A DNA stretch of 64,000 nt from Stenotrophomonas maltophilia (GCF_006974125.1 NZ_CP037858.1:4464001-4528000); one strand, 5' to 3'. Shown: positions 20,794 to 29,761, counted from the first letter of the stretch. Numbers and translations are program-made. Notes: generated from the letters alone by a model not told the origin.

Positions 20794-20930
20794 GGCCGGG
20801 CATGGCCCGGCGCTACCCGGGGTGCCGGTGTGCTCTGGCAGGTGCCAACCTTGGTTGGCACACAACAACCGCGCCGACCAAGGTCGGCCACTACCGGGTC
20901 ATGAGGTTGCCGGCCAGCGGCCGGCACTAC
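20794..20930. repeat. Four GTAG-tagged REP elements between the GDPD and rhomboid genes
   Basis: The elements are at 20794-20815 (minus), 20838-20861 (plus, tag GCAG), 20873-20894 (minus) and 20907-20930 (minus). Stems vary in sequence (GCCGGGC, GTGCCAACC, GCCGACC, GCCGGCC), but the tag and size are constant. They fill nearly the whole gap between the two convergent genes. Confidence 0.85.
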
Positions 20931-20937
20931 CGTCACC

Positions 20938-21708
20938 TCAGCTGCGCGGCTCGTCCGGCCGGCGGAACGGGATCACCACGTAGTCCTGGCCTTCGCGCGG
21001 CTGCCACAGCACCGGCACGCGCTGCGGAGATGGCGGCTCCAGCTCGTCGTCGGCCAGCGGCTCGACCTCGTCCTCTTCGTCTTCCCAGCTGTAGCGTTGG
21101 CGCGGCGGCAGCGGGTCGGCGTTGCGGAACAGCAGCGCGGCGATGATGCCGGCGAAGGCGCCGCCCATGTGTGACTGCCAGGACACGCCGTCGGCGTGCG
21201 GCAGGATGGTCATCAGCATGCCGCCGTAGAACAGCATGCCGATCAGGCCGGTGGCAATCGCTGCACGGTCGCGGCGCAGCAGGCCCAGGCTGGCCAGCAG
21301 GAACATCAGGCCATGGGTCACGCCGCTGGCGCCCAGGTGCACGCTGCCCGGATTGCCCAGCATCCACGCGCCTATGCCCGAGCCCAGCCACAGCAGGGGC
21401 AGGGCGCGCACGGTGGCTTTCGGGTAGACGCTGCCGGCCAGCGTGCCGAGGATCAGGATCGCGATGCTGTTGGCGACGATGTGCTCGACCGAGGCATGCA
21501 GCATCGGGCCGCCGATCAGGCCAAGCAGGCCCTTGGCTTCCAGCGGCGCGACCGCCCACGGTCGCCAGTCGAACGTGCCCTGCAGGGCGAACACGGCCAC
21601 CAGCGCCAGCACGGCGGCCAGGCTGACATTGAACGCCCGCAGGATGCGCGAGCGGTCATTGCGGGGGGCCGGCACGTCGCCGGCGGGCAGGGGCGCGTTG
21701 TTGTCCAT
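20938..21708 (-). CDS. Rhomboid-family intramembrane serine protease
   Basis: This 256-residue membrane protein has the rhomboid catalytic motif GASGVTHG (nucleophile serine) in one membrane helix and a downstream histidine (SWQSHMGGAFAG) in a later helix. The upstream SVEHIVANS segment corresponds to the HxxxN oxyanion region. Rhomboids cleave membrane proteins within the bilayer; the substrate here is unknown. The C-terminal 50 residues are acidic and cytoplasmic. It converges on the GDPD gene across a REP cluster. Confidence 0.9.
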   Translation of the reverse strand: MDNNAPLPAGDVPAPRNDRSRILRAFNVSLAAVLALVAVFALQGTFDWRPWAVAPLEAKGLLGLIGGPMLHASVEHIVANSIAILILGTLAGSVYPKATVRALPLLWLGSGIGAWMLGNPGSVHLGASGVTHGLMFLLASLGLLRRDRAAIATGLIGMLFYGGMLMTILPHADGVSWQSHMGGAFAGIIAALLFRNADPLPPRQRYSWEDEEDEVEPLADDELEPPSPQRVPVLWQPREGQDYVVIPFRRPDEPRS

Positions 21709-21768
21709 ACCTCAGCAATGGCGGTGACTGGCGCGAAACCAAGGCCACCGCTGCGGGAGAGTGGAAAC

Positions 21769-21793
21769 GGCCGGCGGGACAATCCCGCCGGCC
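21769..21793 (-). terminator. Hairpin downstream of terC, likely terminator
   Basis: On the minus strand there is a perfect 11-bp stem (GGCCGGCGGGA/TCCCGCCGGCC) 22 bases after the terC stop codon. It is followed by only three consecutive Ts, so termination may be partial. Confidence 0.5.
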
Positions 21794-21814
21794 GCGCCGT
21801 TCAACGGGTCAGGC

Positions 21815-22777
21815 TCAGGCCTGGCCTTCGCCTTCCTTCGGCGGGTACTTCAGGCTCAGCACCACGGTGGCGGCGATGATCACTGCGACCACGCCCAGCG
21901 ACACCGGGGTCGGGATCTTGAACAGGTCGATGATCATCATCTTGATGCCGATGAAGCCCAGCACCAGCGCCAGACCGTACGGCAGCAGGTGGAAGCGGTC
22001 GGCCATGCCGGCCAGCAGGAAGAACATCGCACGCAGGCCCAGCACCGCGAACACGTTGGAGGTGAGCACGATGAACGGGTCGGTGGTGATTGCGAAGATT
22101 GCCGGGATGCTGTCCACCGCGAAGATCACGTCGGTGACCGCGATCAGGATCAGCACCGCGAACAGCGGGGTGAACCAGCGCACGCCGTCGCGCTTCACGC
22201 TCAACGCGTTGCCGGCGTAATCCGGCAGCAGGCGCAGGTGCTTGCGCATCCAGCGCAGCGCCGGGTTGGTTTCCAGATCAGGCTCCTGGCCAGCGGCGAA
22301 CCACATCTTCCAGCCGGTGAAGAGCAGGAAGGCGCCGAACACGTAGAGCAGCCAATGGAACTGGCTGATCAGCACGCTGCCAGCGAAGATCATGATCGTA
22401 CGCAGCACGATCGCACCCAGGATGCCGATGATCAGCACCTTCTGGCGCTGTTCCTCGGGCACCGCGAAGTAGCTCATGATCATCAGGAAGACAAAGATGT
22501 TGTCGACCGCCAGCGCCTTCTCGACCAGGTAGCCGGTCAGGAACTCGAGGCCGACCTTGTTGGCCACCACCTGGCCCGCGGTCTCATTCAGGTAGTACCA
22601 GAGGCCCGCATTGAACAGCAGGGCCAGCGCGACCCAGCCGATGGACCACCACAGGGCCTCCTTGAAGGTGACCTTGTGCGGTCCACCATGGCGCATCAAC
22701 ACGAGGTCGACCAGCAGGGCGATGACCACCACCGCTGCGAAGCCGCCCCACAACCACACGTTACCGATCGTCTGCAT
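21815..22777 (-). CDS. TerC-family integral membrane protein (Alx-like)
   Basis: This 320-residue polytopic membrane protein has nine or so hydrophobic segments and the acidic membrane motifs typical of TerC/Alx (FLTGYLVEKALAVDNIFVF and FAVDSIPAIFAIT). TerC/Alx proteins are linked to manganese homeostasis and export, for example E. coli Alx. A yybP-ykoY manganese riboswitch lies in its leader, which agrees with that role. The start is the ATG at 22777; the frame extends 59 codons upstream, but that stretch is the riboswitch. Confidence 0.92.
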   Translation of the reverse strand: MQTIGNVWLWGGFAAVVVIALLVDLVLMRHGGPHKVTFKEALWWSIGWVALALLFNAGLWYYLNETAGQVVANKVGLEFLTGYLVEKALAVDNIFVFLMIMSYFAVPEEQRQKVLIIGILGAIVLRTIMIFAGSVLISQFHWLLYVFGAFLLFTGWKMWFAAGQEPDLETNPALRWMRKHLRLLPDYAGNALSVKRDGVRWFTPLFAVLILIAVTDVIFAVDSIPAIFAITTDPFIVLTSNVFAVLGLRAMFFLLAGMADRFHLLPYGLALVLGFIGIKMMIIDLFKIPTPVSLGVVAVIIAATVVLSLKYPPKEGEGQA

Positions 22778-22860
22778 TGGGAATGTCCGTTGGAAAGATG
22801 AATGCCAGGCCGGACGGCGAGGATCTGCAACGGAGGATCGGGAGGGGGATCCAGGGACAG

Positions 22861-22980
22861 AGCTTCGCCAGTACGGCGAAGGTCTCGCTCGCAGTTCCAG
22901 TCGGCTGGAACTGCCGTTGCACCGGAGCCTGCGGGCTCGAAATGACGGCGACAACGTCTGGGAGCTACTCCCCTTCTGGC
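22861..22980 (-). promoter_or_regulatory. yybP-ykoY manganese riboswitch upstream of terC
   Basis: Read on the minus strand, the leader has the conserved 5' core AAGGGGAGTAGC (about 22975-22964) and the conserved 3' core GCGAGACCTT (about 22889-22880), with two stem regions between. The closing helix pairs GAAGG (22976-22972) with CCTTC (22882-22878). The same 3' strand can instead form a 7-bp hairpin CTTCGCC/GGCGAAG (22881-22863), a ready on/off switch. This family senses Mn2+ and commonly precedes mntP, alx and terC genes. Borders are approximate. Confidence 0.85.
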
Positions 22981-23025
22981 GCCGATTCTGCCGTCTGGCC
23001 GGGCCGCCGTCAAATGGGCGGCGGC

Positions 23026-23056
23026 GGGGTCGGAGCCCCTTCGGGGATCTGACCCC
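23026..23056. repeat. GGGGTCAGA-type palindrome (copy B)
   Basis: GGGGTCGGAGCCCC...GGGGATCTGACCCC with a TTC loop. It lies in the divergent gap between the terC riboswitch and rlmI, 24 bases before the rlmI start codon. Confidence 0.8.
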
Positions 23057-23079
23057 GGTGCCCGGTTTACAATAGGTGG

Positions 23080-24249
23080 ATGAATACCCCCCTTCCGATT
23101 GTCCGCCTCAAGAATGCGTGGCGTTCCAGCCACCCGTGGATCTTCCAGAAACTGGTCGAGAAGCCGACCGTCCGGCCCAAGCCCGGTTCCATCGTCGACG
23201 TGGTCGGCATCGATGGCGAGTTCATTGGCCGCGGGTTCTACAACGGGCACTCGCGCATTGCCGTGCGCATCCTCGAAACCGACCAGAACGTACCGGTCGA
23301 TGCCGGCTGGTTCTCGCGCAAGATCGCCCAGGCGGTGTCGCTGCGCCGTGAGGTGCTGAAGCTGGACGCGGTGTCCGACGCCTGGCGCGTGGTGCACAGC
23401 GAAGGCGACGGCCTGTCCGGGCTGGTGGTCGACCGCTACGGCGACCTGGTGGTGGTCGAGTTCTTCGCCGCCGGCATGTTCCGCCATCGCGAGTGGATCT
23501 ATGACGCCCTGCGCGAGCAGTTCCCGGGTTGCCGCTTCCACAGCTTCGCCGACGAGCACGTGCAGAAGCAGGAAAGTTTCGACTTCCACGGCAACACCAC
23601 CACCGAAGCGTCGGTGATCACCGAGTACGGCATCAAGTTCCGCGCCGACCCGGCCGGTGCGCACAAGACCGGCTTCTTCGCCGACCAGCGCGAGAACCGC
23701 GAGTGGCTGAGTCAGCAGGTGGAAGGCAAGAGCGTGCTGGACCTGTGCTGCAACACCGGCGGTTTCGCCGTGTATGCGGCTGCGCGTGGTGCTTCGGAAG
23801 TGGTCGGCATCGACATCGATGAAGACGTCATCCAGATCGCCAAGGGCAATTCGCGCCTGAACAACGTGCGTCCGAAGTTCGTCCAGTCCGACATCTTCCC
23901 GTGGCTGCGTGATGCCGCCAACCGCGGCGAGCAGTACGACGTGGTGATCCTGGATCCGGCGAAGATGACCCGCGACCGCGACCAGGTGATCACCGCGCTG
24001 AAGAAGTACCTGGACATGAACAAGCTGGCGCTGGGCGTGGTCAAGCCCGGTGGCCTGTTCGCCACGTTCTCCTGCACCGGCCTGGTGGCCGAGGACCAGT
24101 TCCTCGACATGCTGCGCCGCGCGGCCTATTTCTCCGGCCGCACGATCCAGATCCTGAAGGTGGCCGGCGCTGGTCCGGACCACCCGTTCATGGCCCACGT
24201 GCAGGAATCGCGTTACCTGAAGGCCGTGTTCTGCCGCGTGGTGGATTGA
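23080..24249 (+). CDS. rlmI: 23S rRNA (cytosine1962-C5)-methyltransferase RlmI family
   Basis: This 389-residue enzyme has an N-terminal PUA RNA-binding domain (about residues 1-75) and a Rossmann SAM-binding methyltransferase domain. The SAM motif is VLDLCCNTGGFAVYAAARGA, and the catalytic m5C motifs include ILDPAKMTRD and the TFSCTGLV segment with the nucleophile cysteine. Size and arrangement match E. coli RlmI (396 residues). It is divergent from terC. Related RlmK or other m5C enzymes are possible, but the PUA-first layout favours RlmI. Confidence 0.88.
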   Translation: MNTPLPIVRLKNAWRSSHPWIFQKLVEKPTVRPKPGSIVDVVGIDGEFIGRGFYNGHSRIAVRILETDQNVPVDAGWFSRKIAQAVSLRREVLKLDAVSDAWRVVHSEGDGLSGLVVDRYGDLVVVEFFAAGMFRHREWIYDALREQFPGCRFHSFADEHVQKQESFDFHGNTTTEASVITEYGIKFRADPAGAHKTGFFADQRENREWLSQQVEGKSVLDLCCNTGGFAVYAAARGASEVVGIDIDEDVIQIAKGNSRLNNVRPKFVQSDIFPWLRDAANRGEQYDVVILDPAKMTRDRDQVITALKKYLDMNKLALGVVKPGGLFATFSCTGLVAEDQFLDMLRRAAYFSGRTIQILKVAGAGPDHPFMAHVQESRYLKAVFCRVVD

Positions 24250-24260
24250 TCCAAGGCTTC

Positions 24261-24289
24261 GGTGTTGCCGGTCGCTGGCCGGCAGCACC
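24261..24289. repeat. Degenerate REP palindrome after rlmI
   Basis: GGTGTTGCCGG...CCGGCAGCACC is a short palindrome related in stem to the GTAG-tagged elements. It lies between the convergent rlmI and the following minus-strand gene. Confidence 0.6.
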
Positions 24290-25168
24290 TCACGGTTGTG
24301 CGCTGGCCTGCGGGGGCGGTGGCTGAAGTTGCTGCAGCAGGCCGTTGATCACCCGGGCCCGGCCGCGCACGTGGTAGCCCAGGGTGGTCAGGCCGATGCC
24401 GGCGATGACAAGCAGCAGCAGTGACCAGGCGATCGCCATGCCGATGACGTGCAACACGTCCATGCGCAGCCAATGGGCATGCAGCCACGCCTGGCTGCGC
24501 GCCGAATAGGGAACCTTGGCTTTGGCTTCAAGGCGCGCACGGATGACATCGGGCACCGCGATACCGATGTCCTCGCCGCGGGCGATGGCCAGGCCGGTGT
24601 CGTTCAAGGGGGTGCTGGTCCTTGCAAGCGAGTGCTGCGCCTGCAGGTAACCCTGCCATTGCGGGCTCAGCGCGGTGAATCCGGGGCTGTCGATGAGCTT
24701 GCCGAGCTGCGTGCTGTCGAGCTTCGTGCCATCGCCGACGTCGGCCCGGCTGAAGTCGGGACTGACGATTCCGTTGCCAGCCATCAGGACGACCAGCATG
24801 GAGCCGCCGATCACGAACGAGAAGGTGAAGTGGCGTACACCGCGATTGAGCAGCACCCTGCGCAGGCCGAACCCCATCCAGACCAGCATGCCGCCAGCGA
24901 AGCACAGGCTGGCAGACAGCAGCAGGGTGATTGTGGACGGGTCATTGCCGTAGCCGGCCGGAACGTGCGCCGAGGGCGGGCTGCCGGTCAGGCCCTGCAG
25001 GAAGATCATGGACAACAGCGCAGCGGCCGGCAGCACCGCGAAACAGGCCAGGCCCACGGTGCGTGCGAACGAACCCCGGCGATACAGCGCGCGCAGGCCG
25101 GAAACCGCTTCGACCCGCTGCTGCAGCTCTGCTGGCACCTTCAGTGGATCGGGCCGGGACGTGATCAT
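24290..25168 (-). CDS. Hypothetical membrane protein, partner of the TelA-like gene
   Basis: I do not recognise a family for this 292-residue protein. It has four strong hydrophobic segments: about residues 36-58 (TVGLACFAVLPAAALLSMIFL), 80-102, 116-135 (FSFVIGGSMLVVLMAGNGI) and 242-265 (IGMAIAWSLLLLVIAGIGL). A soluble loop of about 105 residues lies between the third and fourth. The C-terminus is Gln/Pro-rich. Its ATG overlaps the stop codon of the upstream TelA-like gene by 4 bases, so the two proteins are probably made together and may form a complex. Confidence 0.65.
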   Translation of the reverse strand: MITSRPDPLKVPAELQQRVEAVSGLRALYRRGSFARTVGLACFAVLPAAALLSMIFLQGLTGSPPSAHVPAGYGNDPSTITLLLSASLCFAGGMLVWMGFGLRRVLLNRGVRHFTFSFVIGGSMLVVLMAGNGIVSPDFSRADVGDGTKLDSTQLGKLIDSPGFTALSPQWQGYLQAQHSLARTSTPLNDTGLAIARGEDIGIAVPDVIRARLEAKAKVPYSARSQAWLHAHWLRMDVLHVIGMAIAWSLLLLVIAGIGLTTLGYHVRGRARVINGLLQQLQPPPPQASAQP

Positions 25169-25980
25169 GCGGGTTCTCCGGAAGCACGAAGCAGCTGCTG
25201 CAGGGCCTGTTTCAGCTGGTCCTGGGCCTGTGCCGCACGCGCGACCATCTGCGGGCTGGCGTTGTCGCTGTTCTGCAGCGCCTGGATGGTCTGGCGCCAG
25301 ATCGGCACAAGGATCTGCACGGTCTCGCAGTAGCGGTCGAGCAGTTCAATGGCGTGGTTGCGTGCCAGCTGCACCTGGATGCGGCTGATCGAGTGGCTGG
25401 CCAGCAGCGCGGTCAGATTGGCCACGCGCCGCTGCAGGCGTTCCACGGGGCGGTCCAGCACCAGCGGATCGTCCACGGCGCCATTGTCCGCTGGCAGTTC
25501 CTGCAGGAACTGCACCCCCGCATCGATGTAGATCTGCAGGCGTGCACCCTGCGCATCATGCTCATCGAGTTGCGCATTCAAGCGGTCGACGCTGCTGCGC
25601 ACCGCTGCGGCCTGGTGCTCGACCTCGGACAGCACGTCGCCGTTGCCGCCCAGCGCGATGCGCCGGCGAAGCCGCCGCTCGATATCGGCGCCGGTGAACC
25701 GATCCCACCAGCTGGCACGTTCCAGCAGAGCATTGGGGTCGTGTTCGGCAAGGCGGCTGACCAGACCGGCCAATGCTCTGGCCAGCGCGTGGGCGCTGCC
25801 ATCCTGCCAGGCAGGCTCCGCGCTGGCGTTGGCCAGTTCGGCGGGGCCATAGCGACCGATGTCGATGCGCCCGGCGAACAGGACCGGCAGTACATCGCGC
25901 TTGAGCTGTTCGACGCTGAGCGGCGCACCCTCAGGTGCAGGGTGAGCGGTAGGAAGGGGGGGCGGGGCGGAATGGGACAT
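25165..25980 (-). CDS. TelA-like protein (toxic anion resistance family), tentative
   Basis: This 271-residue, mostly helical soluble protein has an order of features resembling TelA/KlaA proteins. A helical stretch near residues 118-160 (QAAAVRSSVDRLNAQLDEHD) precedes the segment RVANLTALLASHSISRIQVQLARNHAIELLDRY...ILVPIWRQTIQAL, which recalls TelA's RxxDL...QxRLxxxN...TIPLWKxQ region. The N-terminal 20 residues are Pro-rich. TelA proteins are linked to tellurite and envelope stress, but their biochemistry is unclear. The resemblance is from reading, not alignment. It overlaps the next gene by 4 bases (ATGA). Confidence 0.55.
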   Translation of the reverse strand: MSHSAPPPLPTAHPAPEGAPLSVEQLKRDVLPVLFAGRIDIGRYGPAELANASAEPAWQDGSAHALARALAGLVSRLAEHDPNALLERASWWDRFTGADIERRLRRRIALGGNGDVLSEVEHQAAAVRSSVDRLNAQLDEHDAQGARLQIYIDAGVQFLQELPADNGAVDDPLVLDRPVERLQRRVANLTALLASHSISRIQVQLARNHAIELLDRYCETVQILVPIWRQTIQALQNSDNASPQMVARAAQAQDQLKQALQQLLRASGEPA

Positions 25981-26134
25981 CGGAATTCCGTTTCAGGGGC
26001 GACGCAGCCGGTGGGTTGCCGTCATCGATAGCGGCTGCCGCCGAGTGTAATGGAGTGCGCAGGGTCACCCGGCACTACCGGAGGTTGCCGACACAGCGCT
26101 ATGGTCGGGTTCTTCTCCTTGCCGGTGAGCGTCC

Positions 26135-27376
26135 ATGCCATCGCTGTGTCGCCTGTCTCTGTTGCTTACCCTGGCGCTGTGCGCGCCGTTGTCTGCCCAT
26201 GCCATCGAGTTCAGCGCGCAGGAACTGGCCCGCGCCAAGGCACTGCAGCAGCGCCTGGTCACCCTCGACAGCCATCTGGATACGCCGGCCAATTTCGGCC
26301 GTACCGGTTTCGACATCGAGCAACGCCACGACCGCAATGCCCTTTCGCAGGTCGATTACCCGCGCATGGTCGAAGGCGCGCTGGACGGCGGTTTCTGGGC
26401 GATCTATACCGACCAGGGCGACCGCACCGCCGCCGCCCATCTTGCCGAACGCGACCACGGCCTGCAGCGCCTGATGGAAATCCGCGAAATGCTGGCCGCC
26501 AATCCCGAGCGCTTCGCACTGGCGCTGACCGCCGATGATGCCGCGCGGATCAAGGCCGCCGGCAAGCGCGTGGTCTACATCAGCATGGAAAACGCCAGCC
26601 CGCTGGTGGCCGACCCGAGCCTGTTGTCGTTCTACCACCGCGCCGGCCTGCGCCTGCTCAGCACCGTGCACTTCGCGAACAACGAGTTCGCCGATTCGGC
26701 TACCGACCCCAAGGGCGCGGAATGGAAAGGCCTGAGCCCGGCCGGCAAGGAGCTGGTGCGGCAGGCGGTGAAACTGGGCATCGTGATCGACCAGTCGCAT
26801 GCATCGGACGCGGTGTTCGATGACCTGGTGGCGATGATGCCGGTGCCGTTCGTGCTCTCGCACAGCTCGGCCAAGGCCGTCTACGACCACCCGCGCAACC
26901 TGGATGATGCGCGGTTGCGCAAGCTGGCCAAGGCCGGTGGCGTGATCCAGGTGAACGCCTATGGCGGCTACCTGATCGACACTGCCAAGACGCCCGAGCG
27001 CAAGCAGGCCGAGGAAGCGCTGAGCAAGCAGCTGGGCGGCTGGGAAGGCATGGGCATCGAGCAGGGGGTTGCTCTGCTGAAAGCCGAACAGGCGCTGGAC
27101 CACGAGCACCCGGTGCGCCACGCCAGCCTGGACGACTTCTTCGCCCACTTCGAGCACATCCTCAAGGTGGTCGGCCCGGAACATGTGGGCATCGGCCTGG
27201 ACTGGGATGGCGGCGGTGGCCTGAGTGACCTGCCCGATGTCAGCCAGCTGCCGAAGATCACCGCGTGGCTGCTGCGCAAGGGTTACACCGAGCAGCAGAT
27301 CGCCGGCATCTGGGGCGGCAACCTGTTGCGGGTGATGCGCAGGGCGCAGGATTACGCCGCAAAGCAGGGCGGTTGA
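26135..27376 (+). CDS. Membrane dipeptidase (peptidase M19), exported
   Basis: This 413-residue zinc dipeptidase has a signal peptide (LSLLLTLALCAPLSAHA) and so should act in the periplasm. The renal-dipeptidase features are present: the metal-binding LDSHLDTP near residue 48, the bridging glutamate region ISMENASPL, and the later histidines in DQSHASD and VLSHSSAKAVYDHPRN. The C-terminal HVGIGLDWDGGGGL and GGNLLRVM blocks are also typical. It likely cleaves dipeptides, possibly including D-amino-acid forms from wall turnover. It converges on the permease gene, with two REP palindromes between them. Confidence 0.9.
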   Translation: MPSLCRLSLLLTLALCAPLSAHAIEFSAQELARAKALQQRLVTLDSHLDTPANFGRTGFDIEQRHDRNALSQVDYPRMVEGALDGGFWAIYTDQGDRTAAAHLAERDHGLQRLMEIREMLAANPERFALALTADDAARIKAAGKRVVYISMENASPLVADPSLLSFYHRAGLRLLSTVHFANNEFADSATDPKGAEWKGLSPAGKELVRQAVKLGIVIDQSHASDAVFDDLVAMMPVPFVLSHSSAKAVYDHPRNLDDARLRKLAKAGGVIQVNAYGGYLIDTAKTPERKQAEEALSKQLGGWEGMGIEQGVALLKAEQALDHEHPVRHASLDDFFAHFEHILKVVGPEHVGIGLDWDGGGGLSDLPDVSQLPKITAWLLRKGYTEQQIAGIWGGNLLRVMRRAQDYAAKQGG

Positions 27377-27386
27377 CCGCCCTGCG

Positions 27387-27458
27387 GTCGTGCCGGCCTC
27401 TGGCCGGCATTGCCCGTATCAACAGGATGCAAGTTGCCGGCCAGCGGCCGGCACCACC
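27387..27458. repeat. Two inverted REP palindromes between convergent genes
   Basis: Elements at 27387-27412 and 27433-27458 share the GCCGGCC-type stem and face each other, separated by 20 bases, a typical paired arrangement. They could act as a bidirectional transcript end. Confidence 0.75.
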
Positions 27459-27468
27459 GATGAACCGG

Positions 27469-28896
27469 TTATTTCGCGATCAACGCGTGGCGGCGGCTGT
27501 ACAGGAAGTACAGCACCAGGCCGACCACGTTCCACAGCAGGAAGTACAGCTGGGTGCTGTGCGGCAGGCTGAGGAACAGGTAGATGCAGCCCAGCGCGGC
27601 CAGCGGGCCGACCACGAAGGCCAGCGGCGTGCGGAACGTGCGCTCTCGGTTCGGCTCGCGCAGGCGCAGCACCACCAGGCAGATGCCCACGGCAGTGAAC
27701 GCGGCCAGGGTACCGGCATTGGCCAGCGCCGCGATCTCGTCCAGGCGCGCCACACCGGCCAGCGCCGACACAACCACCGCGGTGAACAGCGTGGTCGCCA
27801 CTGGCGTGCCGGTGCGTGCGTTGACCTTGGACAGGCCACGCGGCAGCAGGCCGTCGCGGCTCATCACGAAGAAGATGCGGCTCTGGCCGTACAGGAAGGC
27901 CAGCAGCACCGTCGGCAGGGCGATGATCGCGATCACGCCGATCACCATCGCCGCGGTCGGATGGCCCAGCTGACGCATGATCAGGGCCAGCGGCTCAGCG
28001 CTGTGGCCGAACACGGCGTAGCTCATCGCACCCACGGCGGCCAGCGCCACCAGCACGTAGACGATGGTGCAGCCGATCATCGAACCGATGATGCCGATTG
28101 ACAGGTCGCGGCCCGGGTTCTTGGTTTCCTCGGCGGCGGTGGAGATCGCATCGAAGCCGTAGAAGGCGAAGAAGATGATCGCCGCTGCCGCCATCACGCC
28201 GTGCTCGACGCCATCAGGGCCCATCGACTTGGCGAAGCCATACGGCATGAACGGCTGCAGGTTGTTGCTGTCGAAGGCGGGCAGGGCCACGGCCACGAAG
28301 ATGGCCAGCGCGATCAGCTTGAACACCACCAGGATGGCGTTGAGGGTGGCGCTTTCCTTGGTGCCGGCCATCAGCATGCCTGCCACCAGCCAGGTGATGA
28401 TGATCGCCGGCAGGTTGATCATGCCGCCTTCCACGTGCGGGCCGGCGGCAAGCCAGGCCGGCAGGTGCACGTTCCAGCCGAACTGGGTGTGGACCCATTC
28501 GAGGAAGCCGACGAAGTAGCCGGACCAGCCCACCGCCACCGTACTCACCACCAGCGAGTACTCCAGGATCAGGCTCCAGCCCACCACCCAGGCGAATACT
28601 TCGCCCAGCGCACTGTAGCTGTAAGTGTAGGCACTGCCGGCGGCCGGCATCATCGTCGACAGCTCGGCGTAGGACAGTGCCGCGCAGGCGCAGACCGCAC
28701 CGGCAATGGCGAAGGAGATCAGTACGGCCGGGCCGGCCAGGTTGGCACCGACGCCGATCAGTGTGTAGATGCCGGTACCGACGATGGCGCCAATACCCAG
28801 CGCGATCAGGTGCGGCCAGCTGAGCGTCGGGATCAGACGCCTGCCGGCTTCGTGGACGGTGACGGAATCTAGGGACTTGCGCCGGAACAGGGACAT
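27469..28896 (-). CDS. Amino acid permease (APC family)
   Basis: This 475-residue membrane transporter with about 12-14 hydrophobic segments belongs to the amino acid-polyamine-organocation family. The first helix carries the substrate-binding motif LGIGAIVGTGIYTLIG, followed by the conserved LSYAELSTMMPAAGSAYTYSY. It resembles the cationic amino-acid transporter branch (YfnA-like); the actual substrate cannot be read from the sequence. The start is the ATG at 28896 (MSLFRRKSLDSV). The open frame extends 84 codons upstream with no family similarity, overlapping the neighbouring gene. The 166 bases upstream hold no other feature I could identify. Confidence 0.9.
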   Translation of the reverse strand: MSLFRRKSLDSVTVHEAGRRLIPTLSWPHLIALGIGAIVGTGIYTLIGVGANLAGPAVLISFAIAGAVCACAALSYAELSTMMPAAGSAYTYSYSALGEVFAWVVGWSLILEYSLVVSTVAVGWSGYFVGFLEWVHTQFGWNVHLPAWLAAGPHVEGGMINLPAIIITWLVAGMLMAGTKESATLNAILVVFKLIALAIFVAVALPAFDSNNLQPFMPYGFAKSMGPDGVEHGVMAAAAIIFFAFYGFDAISTAAEETKNPGRDLSIGIIGSMIGCTIVYVLVALAAVGAMSYAVFGHSAEPLALIMRQLGHPTAAMVIGVIAIIALPTVLLAFLYGQSRIFFVMSRDGLLPRGLSKVNARTGTPVATTLFTAVVVSALAGVARLDEIAALANAGTLAAFTAVGICLVVLRLREPNRERTFRTPLAFVVGPLAALGCIYLFLSLPHSTQLYFLLWNVVGLVLYFLYSRRHALIAK

Positions 28897-29062
28897 GCAG
28901 GCCTCGGAAGGGGTGACTAAGAACGACAAGTTCCCGAGTGTGACCGAACGCAGCGCAGCATTACCACTGATGGGGGTCATGCATGGCGGGGCGCGCGCTG
29001 CCCCCCGGCCAGGCTGCCGGAATCGGCACAAACGCTGGCAGGATTCGAAATGATTCGATCCC

Positions 29063-29761
29063 TCAAGGCGAGCCCGGAGGCGATTGAAGTACGAGAGCAG
29101 GGGCCAGATCGATGCTGACCCGCTGCGGATCGACCACCGGCGCCGCACCTTGGGTTCTCAACTGGGCCACCAGCACTTCGAAGCCATGCGCGCGGCCGAA
29201 CGCGTGCTCGTCCAGGGTCAACGGCAGCAGCTGCAGGAAGTCGAATCGTCCCGATGGCAATTGCTGGGGTCCCGGAAAATGCAGTGACGGCACGAAGACG
29301 GCCGCCTGCAGCATGCTCCCTGCGTGATCCACCGGCCCCCCCAGCTTCAGCCGGTCCCATGGCGTCAACGGATTGCCGGGCATGCGTGAGTGGCACAGCA
29401 GCAGGTGGTACGCGGTGAACCAGCGCAAGGTGGTCAGCGCCCACGTCGCTTCTTCCTGCGTCTCAAGCATCAGTTCGATGCCCCACCCCGAATCTCCATC
29501 TTCGTGCCGCCCTTCCCAGGGGTTGGACAGGCCGGTGCTGACATAGATCCAGTGCCGTCGATCACCGTGCGGAGGGCACGCATTGACACCGACATGCAGC
29601 CAGCGCGGGTCGATCTGCTCCTGCTTGAAGACGTTGCGCAGCAGATCCATGTCGAGGGGGTAGATCCCCGGTCCGGTATCGCCGAACAACCGCCGGTACA
29701 GCGTCTCCTCCCGATACTCCCAGCTGCGCTCCAGCAGGGTGTCGTCGTCGATGGTGCTCAC
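29063..29761 (-). CDS. Suppressor-of-fused (SUFU) domain protein
   Basis: This 232-residue soluble protein resembles bacterial SUFU-domain proteins: a region about residues 30-215 with LHVGVNACPP, RRHWIYVSTGLSNPWE, GIELMLET and the C-terminal FLQLLPLTLDEHAFG. In bacteria many SUFU-domain proteins act as immunity proteins of polymorphic toxin systems, but no toxin gene is adjacent here. It is the last gene of a minus-strand run LysR-LysE-small exported protein-SUFU. Its ATG overlaps the previous stop codon by 4 bases. Function here is unproven. Confidence 0.75.
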   Translation of the reverse strand: MSTIDDDTLLERSWEYREETLYRRLFGDTGPGIYPLDMDLLRNVFKQEQIDPRWLHVGVNACPPHGDRRHWIYVSTGLSNPWEGRHEDGDSGWGIELMLETQEEATWALTTLRWFTAYHLLLCHSRMPGNPLTPWDRLKLGGPVDHAGSMLQAAVFVPSLHFPGPQQLPSGRFDFLQLLPLTLDEHAFGRAHGFEVLVAQLRTQGAAPVVDPQRVSIDLAPALVLQSPPGSP

